Shown in pieces: positions 12,286 to 25,700 of a stretch of 64,000 nucleotides of DNA. The notes beneath the pieces were generated by a model. It was not told where the DNA came from. It was given only the letters and a program-made list of their open reading frames with translations, and made no database searches. Positions within the stretch are counted from its first letter, which is position 1; each line of letters starts with the position of its first letter. The position numbers were made by a program, and so were the translations under genes. Source of the DNA: Labyrinthula sp. Ha (Eukaryota; Sar; Bigyra; Labyrinthulida; Labyrinthulaceae); assembly GCA_015227615.1 (NCBI GenBank), contig JAALGZ010000014.1, forward strand, positions 1,116,001-1,180,000. Direction: 5' to 3'.

Positions 12286-14778
12286 CTACATCTCCGTAAA
12301 AGCTACGTTCTGCAGGTTAAAACTATAAAACGCTTCGAAAGTCTTTTGCATTCCTAAACTGTCCCCCTTCTTTCTGGAGATCATATCCGTACCCACTTTA
12401 TTAGTAGATTCCAAAATATTTGCAGTTAGATCCACGCTAGAAATCAACTCAAGGGCTGATTCAATCAAACCGATCTGCTTGAGAAACATAGCCTTTGCAT
12501 GATCCTTAGTCTTGTTAAAATGAATAATCATTTTAGTAACTATTTTCTGTTTTTCCTTGATAACAAGTTCTCTCTTGTCAAACATTGATTTATATCTAGC
12601 ATTTGCATCTTCAAGATATCTTTCACAGTCTTCAAGCTCTTGCATATCAGTTCCAGGTCCATTCAAATTCACTTCGCGCTCCATATTCCTTCGAATCTGA
12701 ATATGTCGTTTATTTGTCTGTCTAATTTGCGTTAGAACATTTGAGTTTTTCTCAGCTTCTGCAAGATATTCTCCATGAAGAAATTCATATGCTTGAATGT
12801 CCGAATGAAAAATTTCAAAAGGTGGGTGACCTGCAAGGTGACTTAATGCATAATCAGCTGCGTTATGCAACTCTGCTATGAAAGTTGCCACTTTTCCACG
12901 CTGTCCGTCAATTTCAGCATACCTTTCGTTTGTTGCATTCAGTAAATGAGCTTCTGAAGTAACTTTTATAAAAGTTCTCTCAAACGCATTGTCCAAAGGT
13001 TTTTTCTTTAATATAACCTGTGGCAGCAAATCTTCCTTGCGCTCAAGTTTTAAATTCCAAAAATTATTGATTTCAGCTAACTCAAGTTGACCAGAAAGAG
13101 AAACACTTTGTTTCAAATAGTCTTTAAACTTTGGCATTATTGCAGACATTATTTTTGGTATAGCCACAAGGTAATTTCTAACAACATCGGTGAATATTCT
13201 TAAGTACTCATGCAAAGTTTGGAAATCATCTTTGGCCAAATAGAGACTTCCCATGGCTGGATCGTTTTGATCCATAGCGTCTTCTTCATGTCTAGTCCTT
13301 CTACTAAATCTAAAGGCCTCACTTTTAGCATCATTCATATTTAAATAGTCATACATATTGAAAAGAGTTTTTTGCATATCTAGAAGAAGTTTTCTATCGG
13401 CATATTTTACATCCTGTAAAGCTTTCAAAATTGCTTCCTGTTTACCGAAATCAAAACCATGACACTCATGAAATAGATCAGTCAATCTTCCACGATATTT
13501 GTCCTCTATGGAAGACAATTTTTGATAATAGTGGTGTTTCTTAACGTGACAGTTATTAATTTCTTCTCTAGCTTTAAGCCTAAATTGTTTGAGATCTATA
13601 TTTGGATGATTCTTCTTCATAAACCTATATTGATCCTGTTTTTCTTGAATCTTTTTTTCTTCATTTAACACAAGTTGAAAATAGTCAATGGCGTCCCAAA
13701 ATTCTTTCTCCGGGAAACCTGCAACTCCAATTTTCATATCATAGACATTAAACAAGAAATATTCTTGAAAGTTAGTCCTCATATTCCTTAAGTTGTTGAC
13801 TTTAAAACTTTCAATATCTCTAGCTATTTTCTGATATCTGCTCAAATGGGAATCTATATAATGTTCAATAGTTCTCTGAAACAGTAAAATTCTCAAAGTT
13901 ACAAAGCCAGTTGAAGGCAGCCTCACTTGCAAATCAAACATCTTTGCTGCTAGTCTACTATCCGCTGCTCTTATAGCAGCCCCAGAAAGATTTCTGTTAA
14001 TGTCTCCTAAACTCAACCCTTCTATACTTTGAACTCTGTGTCCTAGATACTCTCTAGTAAAGGTATATTGTTTTTTAACACAAGGAACGATTTCTTCAAA
14101 AAACCTTTTTCTTGCATTTAAATAATCGGCCAAATAATCAATATGGGTAAAAGAATATTGCATATGAATACAAAGTTTTAAAACACTGATAATTGAAATA
14201 TAACTCCAAGTTCCAAGAGTAAGTTGACTTCGCCAAAAATCAAATTTCTGCAAATTCTGAAATGACTTGAGAAAAATTTTATCCAGCTGCTTCATAATCT
14301 CTCTAAACATTTCATCGAATACAGTTACAAGATTATGAAAATCTTTATCTGGCTCGACTTCCTTAATTGATATTCTATCAACAGATTCATCGTCAAAGAG
14401 AGTTGTAAAAGATAACTCGTAGAACGACTCTGAAGATTTCCTGTCTTCTCTGTATTTTAAGGTTGTAAAAACTAGTTCTTTTTGTAATCCCCCTATTGTC
14501 AATGCAGTTTTTGAATCCTCTACAAGGAAAGCTTCAACAATATCAAGTGCTTTATCTCTCACTTGTTGGTAATCTTTTTCAGTTTTATTTCGACAGAAAA
14601 CTTGATAACTTAGAACAGCTCTATAAATGTAAATACAACATAGTATAACTTACTCATAGAATAATAAATTTTCTAATCCATGTGAACGTGTTACATGATC
14701 TCTAAGAGATCTACTCAATGCAGGGTCCTGAACTATTTGAGGTATGGTTAAGTTGTCTATTTCCTCTGTTTGTAGCAT
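12286..14778 (-). CDS. RGS-domain protein with long helical C-terminal region; one 33-nt intron
   Basis: Regulator of G-protein signalling type protein, expected to speed GTP hydrolysis on a Galpha subunit. Exon 1 (14778-14654) encodes 41 codons plus two bases, and exon 2 runs 14620-12286, giving 819 aa in one frame. The RGS fold spans about residues 18-135. The intron falls inside its hallmark helix, where SRSLRDHVTRSHGLENLLFY precedes the junction; this matches the family pattern of a short Phe/Leu-rich helix, then ENLLFW. ALDIVEAFL and the following lines fit the middle helices. The remaining 680 aa are charged and mostly helical with no domain I can name; a BAR-like or coiled-coil role is possible but unproven. 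Using only the longer exon would lose half of the RGS motif. Confidence 0.8.
14621..14653 (-). other. Ultra-short spliceosomal intron (33 nt) in RGS gene
   Basis: On the minus strand it begins GTAAGTTATACTATG and ends TTACATTTATAG. The 5' site is a consensus GTAAGT. Removing it joins ...LLFYE to AVLSYQ, restoring a continuous RGS helix. This is the best supported of the four introns because the domain crosses the junction. Confidence 0.85.
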
Positions 14779-17700
14779 CTCTTCTTCTCATATGATTGGT
14801 ACAATTGACCAATTATATTTTGGCATTTTGCGATGATTCTTTTTATTTAACTTTTTCTGAATTCTAAAGTCAGAATCAAATTGGGACTTAACGTTATGCC
14901 AAGATAGAGATATAAAGAAAACTTGAAGGACAGAATATAAACAATTGTTATAGCACTAAATTGAAAAGATTTTGAGAACCCTGAATATAATTAGATAGAT
15001 TCAAGTTTTATATACACGATCTTTAAACTTATTTCTCTTTTCTTTCCCTACTGCCAAGACTATTTGATACTTACTGATTCTCATGAGTAATGGTTTCCTA
15101 CAGGATTCTACCTTAACTATACCAAGAACAACTATTGCTCCGCAATAAACTTTGAATTTTCTTGGAATACTTTTTGTGATTATAATATTCTTTTACTTTC
15201 TACAATATTACATAGCAAGGGGAAAGTAAGAAGTTCTTCTTAACTTCATTGAACCTATCCAAAACGAATAATTAATAAAAGTTATAGTACAACAGATACT
15301 TTAGAGTTATTACTACATTGTGCGACTTATTATACATTATATAGTTCGTAATAAAATTGATACTTCTATAATATTAACTCAAGTTATCTTACTATTCGTC
15401 ATGGCATATATTACTTTCCTAGTTGTGCTTAGGACAATGTCTGAAACTACTCTTGGCTCCAAACCCAAGAGTCAACCAAATGTAGAGTGAAAGTACTGGT
15501 GTCAATTAATTTCCTACATCGTATATTTATAAAAATATTAGCCGGTCTAATATAATAAATTTTAACTGATGAATCTGAGAGCAAAATAAAAAAAAGGCGA
15601 TGACGGTCGAGATTCATGAAATTGTTTAAGGTCAAACTAAGCATTCTCATATTCAAATATGTGAAGTTTATTTAGTCTCTCTCATTTTTAGTTTTAGTTG
15701 AAAATATTACGTTTCTTATATAACGTTTATGAGATGTTGTCTAGTCCAGAGATCTCCCAGTATCTGTATACCTTCACTAGCCACTCTGGAAAGAAGTGAA
15801 AGGTTTCTTTGCTATGATCTGATTATTGAAATAATAAACAAAGTACTTAAGTCCCGATTTTTTGTTTAATTTTATCACTGTTTTTGTTCTAATAAACGTT
15901 AATTGAGCTAGTTTTGTGTGGATTCTTACTAAAATAAGAATTAAGTGGTTGTGGCTCAACTAACTGTATATTTATTGGCAAGAACCATATATTGAATTTT
16001 AAGCCACTGAAACAAGTTAACCAGCCATTAAAAAGACCAAAGAGAAACTTATTTCTCGATTATAATAAGACATTTTATAATATTTTGCTCTTGAGCTCAC
16101 GAAAAGTATTAGCTTCTGTTATTTGCTTGGTTAAGGAAATTCCGCCTGAACTAAAAGTTTTAAATGTTGATATAGCTTAATTCTATTGACGGATTATATC
16201 TACACTAAGACACTTTAATAATGTGAGTTGAAAGGGTTATTTTATAGTTTAGTACCTGGTATGAGTCTAAAACATATACGTGACATCACGTTATGTTTAA
16301 TCAAGCCTCCTTCCATTATTTTTCATTGAAAGTGATTTGTCGAAGTAACATTTGTTGTTCTAGAATATCAGATCCATCTCTGTTTATTTTTTCAATGTTC
16401 ACAAATATAATGCTAAACGTAGTCATTTTATTACATGCTAAGACATTTATTGCAGTTCTTGTATAGTGAACATATACTTTTACTTGATATATAAATCCAT
16501 CTGAAGCCGTGGGAAGAAGTAATTCTTTAGTTTTACATATTAAGAATAGTCTGTACCTTGCACTATGTAGTTTGTAAAACTATATCTGATAAATTTAAAC
16601 AGTTGGTGGTAGCAAGAGATACTGTTAACGTGGATAAAACACATAAAATATATGCGTTTAGGCAAGTACTTATCTTCATAAATATTGGCAATATCAATTT
16701 TAATAAGATTTCTTTATATTATCGTACATAACGGTGCCATTTAACTTTTTCTAATTCAGAATAGGGCAAAAACTATTATTTATATATATTTCGGAGACAT
16801 ATATGAAGGTTTTCTTCTGTCTTCTATGTACAGATAAAAGTTATTAAAAATTAAGTTATAGAGTATGGAAAGGAAATTTGTTACGGCACAAATAGTAGAG
16901 ATTAAAACGTTCTTCGAGGACTAGAGTTTTACATTTCCTGGTACAATCTCATTAATTGTTACTCTATTCCACATATTCAACTTTAAACCTCTACATCACA
17001 GATGAAACCATATAAATATATATATCATAACTCAGGATTGTATTACGGAAATTTCCTAAACACCTGCTAATACTCATGGCTCGTACTTTGATTCTTCTTG
17101 ATGCTACTTAATTTACCTTTCATTGCATACGTCTACCCCTGTATTATTCGTGTTTTAGAAAATAGATGCAAAATAAACCTCATTGAATGAACCTTGTACC
17201 AATAGGAACGAAACCAATCATGCTGGTATATGAGTTAAGGGTGAAATACAACAAAGCAGACTTAAGAAGTCTTGTGAAGGTATTACATTTATTTTGAACC
17301 TTTCATGTAGTATTTGTAGCACTAAAATTTGGAAGAAAAATTCGAATGAAAAGCTAAATATAGAAGTTGTGATATTTATAAAATAATTAAGTTGCCCTTT
17401 TCCTGTTCATCAGTCTAAGATTCATGGTATTATTATCAATTATTCTCAGGAGACTCAACCAATACATTATATTCGTTTAGATCCCTAATGCGCTATTCTT
17501 AATGAAACTCTGATGCTATGCCAACTATCTTCTCATTTTAATTTCCTTTGTACATCAGAAATCTGATTATTACATATCCTCAATAGTTAGAATTTGTCCA
17601 CTCATAATGGGGGTATTCCTAGCATACTGATATGTGACGTGTTAATTGTATATGTTTAAGATATTGTTTGAATTTTATAGTAACATATTTGATTTCCGAG

Positions 17701-18763
17701 GGTATGAGGCTTGAAAAAATCTATAGGATATAGCAAGTTTCTGTCTGTTGCTTGTCCAATTTGGATCAGCCAGTTCTTTTTTTCATTGTGAAAATTTGCT
17801 GGCAGATATATTACCACTTATATGATGAGTTAACATTTTGCAACTTAACTTATCTTAGTTAGTTCTAGTATTAATCTTGTGTTTCAGTTAGGGCAGCAAG
17901 TTTGAGTATTATTATGAAACCAAGAAGCTAGCGGGTATGTATGGTTGTATCTTTGTGGAGGCAAAATTATTTTAAGTACTTTGTTATAATGCTATGTTCT
18001 AAATTTTAGCTCTGTTGAAATAAGTTACATTATTTATAACCTCCCCCTCCTCATATTGACAATATGTGCTCCACTAGCATGTAACCCAAACATCTATTTC
18101 CTGTCAAAGCAAATTCTTAATTCCAATGTATTAATGTTAACTAACTGAAGAAAAATACTTCAATTTTGAACTCTTTCTTCACTGTTAATATAAGCAGAAG
18201 GCCTTACTCAAGCGCTAACAATAACCTATATTTTACTATCGGTCAATAGAGCTTCATGTCTACAATAGGCTACTCCTGTAAATGCTAGTTAAGAGCTCAT
18301 TAAGAGCATAACATAGGTCTTAGGGAAGAATAAATCTAATTTTTAAGACAACCCATATGGAAACAAGTAACGAGAATGTAATAATAAGAATTCTAATCTT
18401 CTCAAGTCAGTAAGCCTACAGCACACTCTAGGTAAGCAACTTCCCGCTTGAGATCTGAAAAAAATAATCAGGCAAAATTAAACAACCTCTTGCGATTTAA
18501 GAACTTATAAGCTCAAGAGAAAGTTTTAAATTGTGTAATACAAAAGGTTTTTAGGGATATCAGTAGACTGATTAAGAGATGTACTCGAGACAATCTTAGA
18601 GGATAAGTGAGGCAGCTTACAATAAAACAGCTACCTGATTGAAGCTATTTTTATCACGTCGCTTACGAGGTAAATCAGCAGACATGATTTAAAAAAGTAC
18701 TGAATTATTGGTATTACACTGACTAAGTCACTAGCGTTACTTTTTTTAAGGCTAATTTTGATA
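14779..18763. other. Intergenic region without recognised genes
   Basis: About 4 kb of AT-rich sequence. All open frames are short and uncharacteristic. Directly upstream of the RGS gene, the gene-sense strand has AAATGCCAAAATATAATTGG, loosely resembling the GCCCAAAA motif found upstream of other genes. No RNA gene or complete repeat was seen. Confidence 0.55.
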
Positions 18764-18870
18764 TTAGCTCAACCATTTTGATTGATCATTAATAATCATT
18801 CATCATCACTAGTCAATCTAAACAGTGGGGAAATTATCAGATCCAATCATTAAGAAAGCTTTAGTCAAAT
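18764..18870. repeat. Probable fragment of the MITE-like repeat family
   Basis: CTCAACCATTTTGATTGATC followed by AATAATCATT resembles the outer ends of the copies at 22.3, 29.5 and 62.4 kb (family words: AACCATTATGAC, GATCATTAAT, AATGGTTGAGG). About 45 bases on, GGGGAAATTATCAGATCCAATCA resembles the right flank of the 22.3-kb copy (GGGAATTATCAGAATAAATC). Both ends lie unusually close together, so this may be an internally deleted copy. Confidence 0.4.
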
Positions 18871-20410
18871 ATTTATTAAAATCACGAATGAATCAAATAA
18901 GACCCCTAAATGAATCCCATCAGATATTCAAAATGTTGAAAGTAGTAATTACCTGATAGTTTAGAGGTTAAGAGAGACTACCACATATGCCAAAATGATT
19001 GGGGGCGTAACGAATGCAAATTGAAGATGACAGACAACTAACAAATTGTAGCAAAGAATCTACTTAGGATGTTGACAGCTTACTTTATGTTTTGCAGTTG
19101 ATGTATCTTGTGAATGAAGTACAAGAAGTGACATGATTTGAATTGCAGTGAGCTTTCTCTAAACCATTAGTCTAAAATAGCAGTTTGGCCAGAAGTAAAC
19201 GCATTTTCTTTAGAAGTAACAAATTCTATTGTTAGTGCGTATTGTGTTGTTGGATTCTCCATCAGAAAACTGCGTATGCCATTTTTATTCCTAAATCTCT
19301 AGGTTTACTAGAAAGCAAAACTATTATTTGCCTATAAGTAAGATCAAAGAGTACAGACGATAGTAGTTGATAATTTCTCCACTGCTTTAACTCATAGTAT
19401 TAAGGGCGTATCTTTATATGGCTTGTTAGTGAAAATTGACTCTAGCTTCTTCTGCAAAATAATTGAACAAAGTGCATTTAATATCTCTTCCATTATTTAT
19501 AGTTTTATCTGATTTATTTCAAACTTTTGCTAGTACTCTTAATTCATCTGAATTTCTTGGGCATCAGTTCTATCCTTTGGTTTCATAACACAGTTCCACT
19601 TTTGATAAAATCTTGGTGTTTTTTTACTCTGGACATCATCCACTGCATTAAGTTTTCTAGTTAGTTTGGCTAAATGGGAAATGTAAATAAAAATCTATGA
19701 AAAATTCCCAAAACACAGAATACTCTGATCAAGATAAAATTGAGTTGATAAGTGCAAAGCTCAAATCACAAAGGCCAAGCTTCATGAGCGAAACCAAGTT
19801 CACAAATTTTAAACTATAATTACGGTCATGAAGTTAAAATTACAAGAAAAAAAATAAAGCTAGTAAATGGGAACCGGGATATTAAGGGTATAGTATGTAA
19901 TGGCGTTTGTGCTGCAGAGTTGCTAACGTAAGTATTTTCGGCTAAGATCGGTTCTATCTGATGTACTAGAATGAAGAATTTTTACAGAGTTAAATAAATT
20001 CTTGAGCAAAGGACAATAAGACATAGCTAGTAAAGAAAGAATGCCTAAAGAGTGTATCAAATTACTAGAGGACACACACAACTTAAGCAGCCTTCAATAC
20101 TATATACAAAACTTTTTTAGCATACTAGTTTAAGAAAGTACTATGTATTGGTTCTTGTGTGTCGCATAAAACTTGAATACATATTTCATTATAATATTAA
20201 CAGTATTTTGTTTTACTTTTCTTTTCCCACAAAAGTTAGGTTCTTATCCTATAACCATAAAGGGTGAAGCTTTTATAGTTGATAAATAGGTAAGACATAA
20301 CACATGAAACATAAGCAAAACATTACATTTCATCAATTCTTCTTCTTAAACAAATAAAAACCAGCAGAAACCACTCCATTTTCCCTGCGTGTAAACTTAT
20401 CACCAGTAAT
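18871..20410. other. Intergenic region without recognised genes
   Basis: About 1.5 kb downstream of the AP2 gene. No open frame, RNA gene or repeat that I can support. Confidence 0.55.
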
Positions 20411-21583
20411 TTAAGCTTTACCTTTTGATTTCTTCAGTTCTTTCAAAGCTTTAGTTGAAATGATTAGTTTATTCCTTGAATCATCCGCAACCAGATGATC
20501 TCCAACTTGAGTTTCTTTTGCTTGTTTTTTTCTTTTCATTCTTTCAGTTTTCTGCTGCTTCAGAACATTTCCTAGAATATGTTCAATGGAATTTGGAAAT
20601 CCATTTCTATCTAAAGAAACCCCATTGAATAAGACATTATATTGCGAAGGTAAAGTTTCTTCTGCTTTTTTCATACTTAAATCAGAAGTTGAATCTGCAG
20701 ATGCCTGTCCTTCAACAAATACAGTTGCTGAACTTATAATACTCTGCGCAAGTTCCCTTTCCAATGAAGACTTAAAATTCATATTACTATGAAACAACTT
20801 TGTTTCTCTTTCACTTTGAGGGGTTAATGAAAGAAGTTTTTTATCTACTTGCAAAGCAGCTTCAAGTTCTGATCTAAATAAACCAATATATTTAGATTTC
20901 TTATCAATCCATAGTCTAGCAACATAAGCTCTATCTCGCTGATGCCAAGAAACTCCAGAGTATCTTGAAGATCCAAAATGTTTAACTTTAACTTGAGTAG
21001 TTTTTTCGTGCTCAACATACGAATCTACTTTTTCTAATAACTTTTTATTTTGATTCAACTCTCTATCTTGATGAGAACCACCTGACTTAGACTTATTTTC
21101 AAGAGAAAGTGCTTTATTGGCATCACCTTTGTCAGAGTTAGTAGACTGGTTACTCTTCTCTCCTTCATCAACTGAAGTAGATTCCCCTCCTTTATTTGAA
21201 CTAGATCCTGTTTTTTGTATATTTGTAGAAGCACTAGAGGGAAATAAAGAAAGTGAAGTTGAAGATTGTAGATCATCAATAGAAGGCACCCTTGAAAGCT
21301 GAGGGAACCTGTTTAAAAGACTGTTATGAACAGAAGTCTGCACAGGAACTTCAGTTGTTTGGTTTGAGCTTATCGTACTTCCTTGGTTAGAGTATCCACG
21401 TCCAATAGGATAGAGTGGGTTTGTTGCTAAAGGAGTCAAGAAGGCATCCGTGTATGTCTGTTGTTGTACCTGTAAGCCTTGTTGATTACCCTCACTCTCG
21501 GATAATAAACGCGATATTCGTTGCGATGTTGATTCTTTACCTCTTCTTATATCTGAATCTTGTGTGTTGCTGTTATTGTTCAT
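20411..21583 (-). CDS. AP2/ERF-domain transcription factor
   Basis: A 390-aa protein with one AP2 DNA-binding domain at about residues 205-250: SRYSGVSWHQRDRAYVARLW, then IGLFRSELEAALQVDKK. This gives the three-strand sheet (SGVSW, YVARLW, KYIGLF) followed by the amphipathic helix, with the Trp and Arg residues that contact the DNA backbone and bases. The N-terminal 190 residues are low-complexity, rich in Ser, Asn and Gln, typical of a disordered activation region. The C-terminus is Lys-rich (MKRKKQAKE, a likely nuclear signal). It is a single uninterrupted exon and the ATG at 21583 is the first in frame. AP2 factors regulate development or stress in plants, algae and alveolates; targets here are unknown. 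Confidence 0.85.
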   Translation of the reverse strand: MNNNSNTQDSDIRRGKESTSQRISRLLSESEGNQQGLQVQQQTYTDAFLTPLATNPLYPIGRGYSNQGSTISSNQTTEVPVQTSVHNSLLNRFPQLSRVPSIDDLQSSTSLSLFPSSASTNIQKTGSSSNKGGESTSVDEGEKSNQSTNSDKGDANKALSLENKSKSGGSHQDRELNQNKKLLEKVDSYVEHEKTTQVKVKHFGSSRYSGVSWHQRDRAYVARLWIDKKSKYIGLFRSELEAALQVDKKLLSLTPQSERETKLFHSNMNFKSSLERELAQSIISSATVFVEGQASADSTSDLSMKKAEETLPSQYNVLFNGVSLDRNGFPNSIEHILGNVLKQQKTERMKRKKQAKETQVGDHLVADDSRNKLIISTKALKELKKSKGKA

Positions 21584-22236
21584 GAGATTTCTCTCCGTAG
21601 ATCGTTTTTGATCAACTCCTTTCTTTGTAGACTTGGTTTGGTTGATATCAGTTACCTTATTTTACCGGCTAAATAAAAGTTGTTGGAAATCAGATCATAG
21701 TAAACGCCAGCATTGTTCATTCGGTATTATAATACCAATACCATTACCAAGAAGTAATCACACTTTAATTTCCCCTTATAGCAGAGTTATGGTAACGATG
21801 TATCTTTTACAATACCAAGTGATCATGATTCTTTCCTTCCTGGCTACTGTTACTTATGGTTCGTTGTTGTAGTTTAATATTAGTGTCCTTAACAAAAAGA
21901 ATTCTCTCGTTATATCCCGAGAGAAATTATAATAAAAACTCATTCATGTCCATAACTTTCACGTTATTTCGCGAAATAGATATATATCAAATATTTTTAT
22001 TGAGAAAGTATCGTTATCTTGTTAAAAAGACCTACTATTTGAGTCGATGCGGATGTTTCATAAATGAAAGACCACTATGCAATTTCTAGTACACTCGTGG
22101 AGAAATGAAAATATTAAAGAAGAAGAAGATAGTGTTGAGTTAAAGGTACTAATGGCAAAACACTGAAATGTATATACAAACTATGGAACTGGTTGAATTT
22201 ATTGCTAATTTAGAAATGATATTATTGTGCATATTT
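21584..22236. other. Upstream region of the AP2 gene
   Basis: No gene seen. Two short open frames of under 80 codons here have no support. No exact copy of the GCCCAAAA motif was found before this gene. Confidence 0.5.
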
Positions 22237-22700
22237 CTCTTATTGAAAATCATTAATATTGACAAAACCATTATGACTGGTTAATAATAAACAGTTGATC
22301 AACAACAAAAGATTGGGCCGCAGGATTCTCGCCAAATGAAAAAAAATATTCTCATTTTGCACCGAATGAAAGGATTCAGAAAATGGGCCACGTGACACAA
22401 CCGTAGCCTACGCTCAAGTTATCCTCAGAACCCAGGAGGCAGCGCCACTTGTATCGACTTTCACGCTGTCAAAAAATGAGGGAACAAATTTTGGACTGTT
22501 TGGTCCAAGGCCTGGTGGCCTAATCCTCTGTTGATGATCAACTGTTTATTATTAACTAGTCATAATGGTTAGGGAATTATCAGAATAAATCAACAAAGAA
22601 AAGTGGGAAAAAGTTGCGTTGATAAACTATCATTAAACCAAATCCTATTCCTAATCATGCCTTGGCTATTTGGTGGTGACATCAAATTTGTACGAACTTC
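22237..22700. mobile_element. MITE-like element, copy A, with 40-nt inverted arms
   Basis: Arms 22267-22306 and 22530-22569 are inverted copies matching at 38 of 40 positions (core TTAATAATAAACAGTTGATC and its complement), around a 223-bp GC-richer centre. There is no coding capacity. The right flank (about 22567-22670) aligns at roughly 70% with the right part of copy B (29568-29680), so the mobile unit extends beyond the arms. The left flank shares ATCATTAATATT-ACAAA-CCA with copy C (62.43 kb). These features fit a non-autonomous DNA transposon (MITE) family; target-site duplications were not resolved by eye, so outer limits are approximate. Confidence 0.65.
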
Positions 22701-25700
22701 CGTGCTGACCACTCAGAACAGTGCTAGTTCCAGTAGGCCCACATGACAAATATCATCTTCACTTGCTTGGACGTCGAAGGAGCTAGGGTATCTACTCGCA
22801 TGCAGCAGTAAATGTGGGTTTTTTCAACTTCAAATTGATGAAAAAACATGATTCTAAAGTTTGCAAGGTGTAAGAGTAGATTGTGTTTTACATTAGAAAA
22901 TCAAAGTCGTTCAGTCAGTGGACCCGAAGCTGTTTCAGTTCCCGCAGGACCTGTAACTCAGGAGCGTTTTAGGTTCTAGGTGTAGCGTCTTCTTGTTCTA
23001 TAAAAAGTGGTTACTCGTATTTATTCTTTCCCTAAATTTGATATTTAAGTAAAGCAAGTGAAAGACAGTCCACAACAGTATTAGATTCTAACACGAACTA
23101 AATTGTAGCGTAAAGAATAGGACTCTTACTTCCTTGGGAAATTATTGCTGGGATTGATTATTTTCTATTTTTTAGTCCTAACTCCTTAACCTTTCCTACT
23201 CATTAATCGATAACATGAAAGTACGTATAGTTATAGCAACGTTACCTTACCAGTAGAAAGAAATAGTGAAAAAGCTTTACAATTAGTTTGGAAAATATAT
23301 TTCAATTCTACAGGTAACGTGAATATTCTTCCAATACCTCTAGATAGCTTTGTACGTTTTGTACATCGAGCTTAAACCGGATCTTCTACCAATGAATATT
23401 CTGTCAAACTTTGTGTTTATATATATCGGTATCGAACGAGATGTATGGAATATCAGCTCGTAATACACTCCACATTTTTCAGAGAACTTCATAGGATTCT
23501 AGCACAGGCTCTTGTTAACCCCAGAGTCTTATCGAAGACTGCCAACATTTTTGGAAATTCTAAAACCCTGCACATAGTTAATGGGCAATTTTGAATAGGA
23601 GGGAACTGGAGAACTGTTGAAATAGGTTTCTTTTGGTAAGAAAGGGAGGGTTTGAAGATAGAAGTTTGATGGGACTATTAGCAAGGAACTGCTGAATTTT
23701 CTTCCTTCACGTATCTTCCAACTAAAAACTACCAAAGTTAATATTTGAAGAAAGATAAAAGAAACCAAACCGAAATCATGTACAGACATGACTCTAGAAC
23801 AGATTAGGAACATTACATTATAAATCACAAATTGACTTTCCTGGCTTTCTAGGCTACCACGTATCGAATTCTTGAGAGAATAAGTAAAGTATAGACTATC
23901 CCGTTCTGCTGCTTTGAAAGTGGCAACGTTTCTAGATATGTTCATTCATAACAGCTGGTTATGAGCTACCTACTCCAGCACTAACATATTTTTGTTCTAC
24001 TTGGGTCGGGTGCCGGAGTTCCTGACACACTAAAAAGTAAGGCAAAAGGGTTTCTCCATAGTCTTGGATCGCCCCTCTCTGACCTCTCATATTAAGACTT
24101 TATAAAAAGTATTTCTTTGTTAAGGTGAAGAATTAGAGGAATGAAGATATGAATGTTTTGATAGCCTGGTAACATTTAAGAATACTCAGGCAAGATTACA
24201 CTAGGAAAGAGCTCGCAACTAGATTATTTTTTTCTTTCGTTTGAACTAAGAAAATAATATAACCGATAAAAAACTGGAAGGCTTCAGTATAGCATTAAAT
24301 TCTTCGATGTTCTCAGTTACTTTACAGTTTTAAGCTGTTTCGGTTAAGAGTTTAGATAGGTCTGAATATTTTGTTTTAATAGCTGTAAAGTTGATCAACA
24401 AATGAATCTATTTGCTTCACTGAGACTAGTACTAAGTATAAATAAACTTATTTTATTACACTCTGTATAGTTAAATAAAGCAATTATTGTTCGAGTTTAA
24501 CGAGGTAATTGTCATGAAATTTTCTCTCGAGCAGTACATCAGACCTATAGTGGGATTTCATTGTTGTTTATTCATGGTGGGCTTTTTGCGCATAAAATTT
24601 TCCAATATTTTGTAAATAACGTTTGCCCTTTCGTTGAATTTATCGAATTAGATAAAGGTTCCCGATAAGAGGGTTACCGATGGCTTGGTTACGTTTTTCT
24701 ACTAAGAAAATCCAGATATTATTCTCCCGGTAACGTTTCGGCATATTGTTATCGGCCTGGAATTACTCGAAGAGACAAGACCTGGTATTCCCAAATACAA
24801 CTAGATTTAACTCACAATCCGAACGTGGTTAAACACAGATATATGATAATTCGAGACTCAAATCAGGACAATGAAAGGAATTAACATAGTCTCGATATCA
24901 CAATAGCAAAGAATCAAGAAAATGCATGCGCAAAACAGAGACACGACTTGTAGAGTCATTTCACAGGCTAGATGCTCGTGCTAAAAAAGTTGCAACTTGT
25001 TATTTTGCCTAATATCTTAGAGAAACCCAAATAGCACACAGATGCAAAACGGAGCTAGTGTCACTCTCTGAAATCATTCTGAAGCTATGTTATGTGTTGA
25101 ACAAATACTCCCAAAATATTTTTGGAAAGCAACTTAAATTACTAAGAAAATCTGTCAAGAACAAACAATTATGAACTCTCTTAGATTCCCTGTCCCGAGA
25201 AAGTTGAAGATTTTATCAGCTCCGGAAAACGTATTTGCACGTACCTGTTCTAAAGTCATCATTTAGAGGCAAATACGCCAGTGAAGTAAACGAAGAAAAT
25301 TTTAGTAAAAATAATAGAAAAAAGCTCCTCAGCTGTGAATGAGGTTTGGTAGGTTACTTTTTAAAAGGTTCCAGTTTTTCTTATGGTTACAGAGTTTGAA
25401 GCACTGATATGATGCTCACAGTAAGTTCATCCATATGGTATTTCTAGTTGCTCTTGTGTTCACTTTACACATTAATCCTGTAGTTTTTTAATTCTTTGAT
25501 TGAAAACTGTTTTTTTTTCTTTCTTTTCGTTAGAGCTTTCCTCTGCAGCGTGTGTATATTTTGCTCCGCTTTCCGCTTTGCTATGACCAAGTTCTTAATT
25601 AAACTAATTAAAAAAGAACAAAAAGTAAAATTAGAGCTATTTAAATTTTGGCCTCCTATGTCTAACATTCATTACTAAGTTATCTTTTCCAAATAAACCC

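Noticed and set aside
23529-23945. Minus-strand open frame of 138 codons
   Set aside because: No domain, no coding-like codon pattern, isolated in a long gene-free stretch. Length alone is not enough in a stretch this long.
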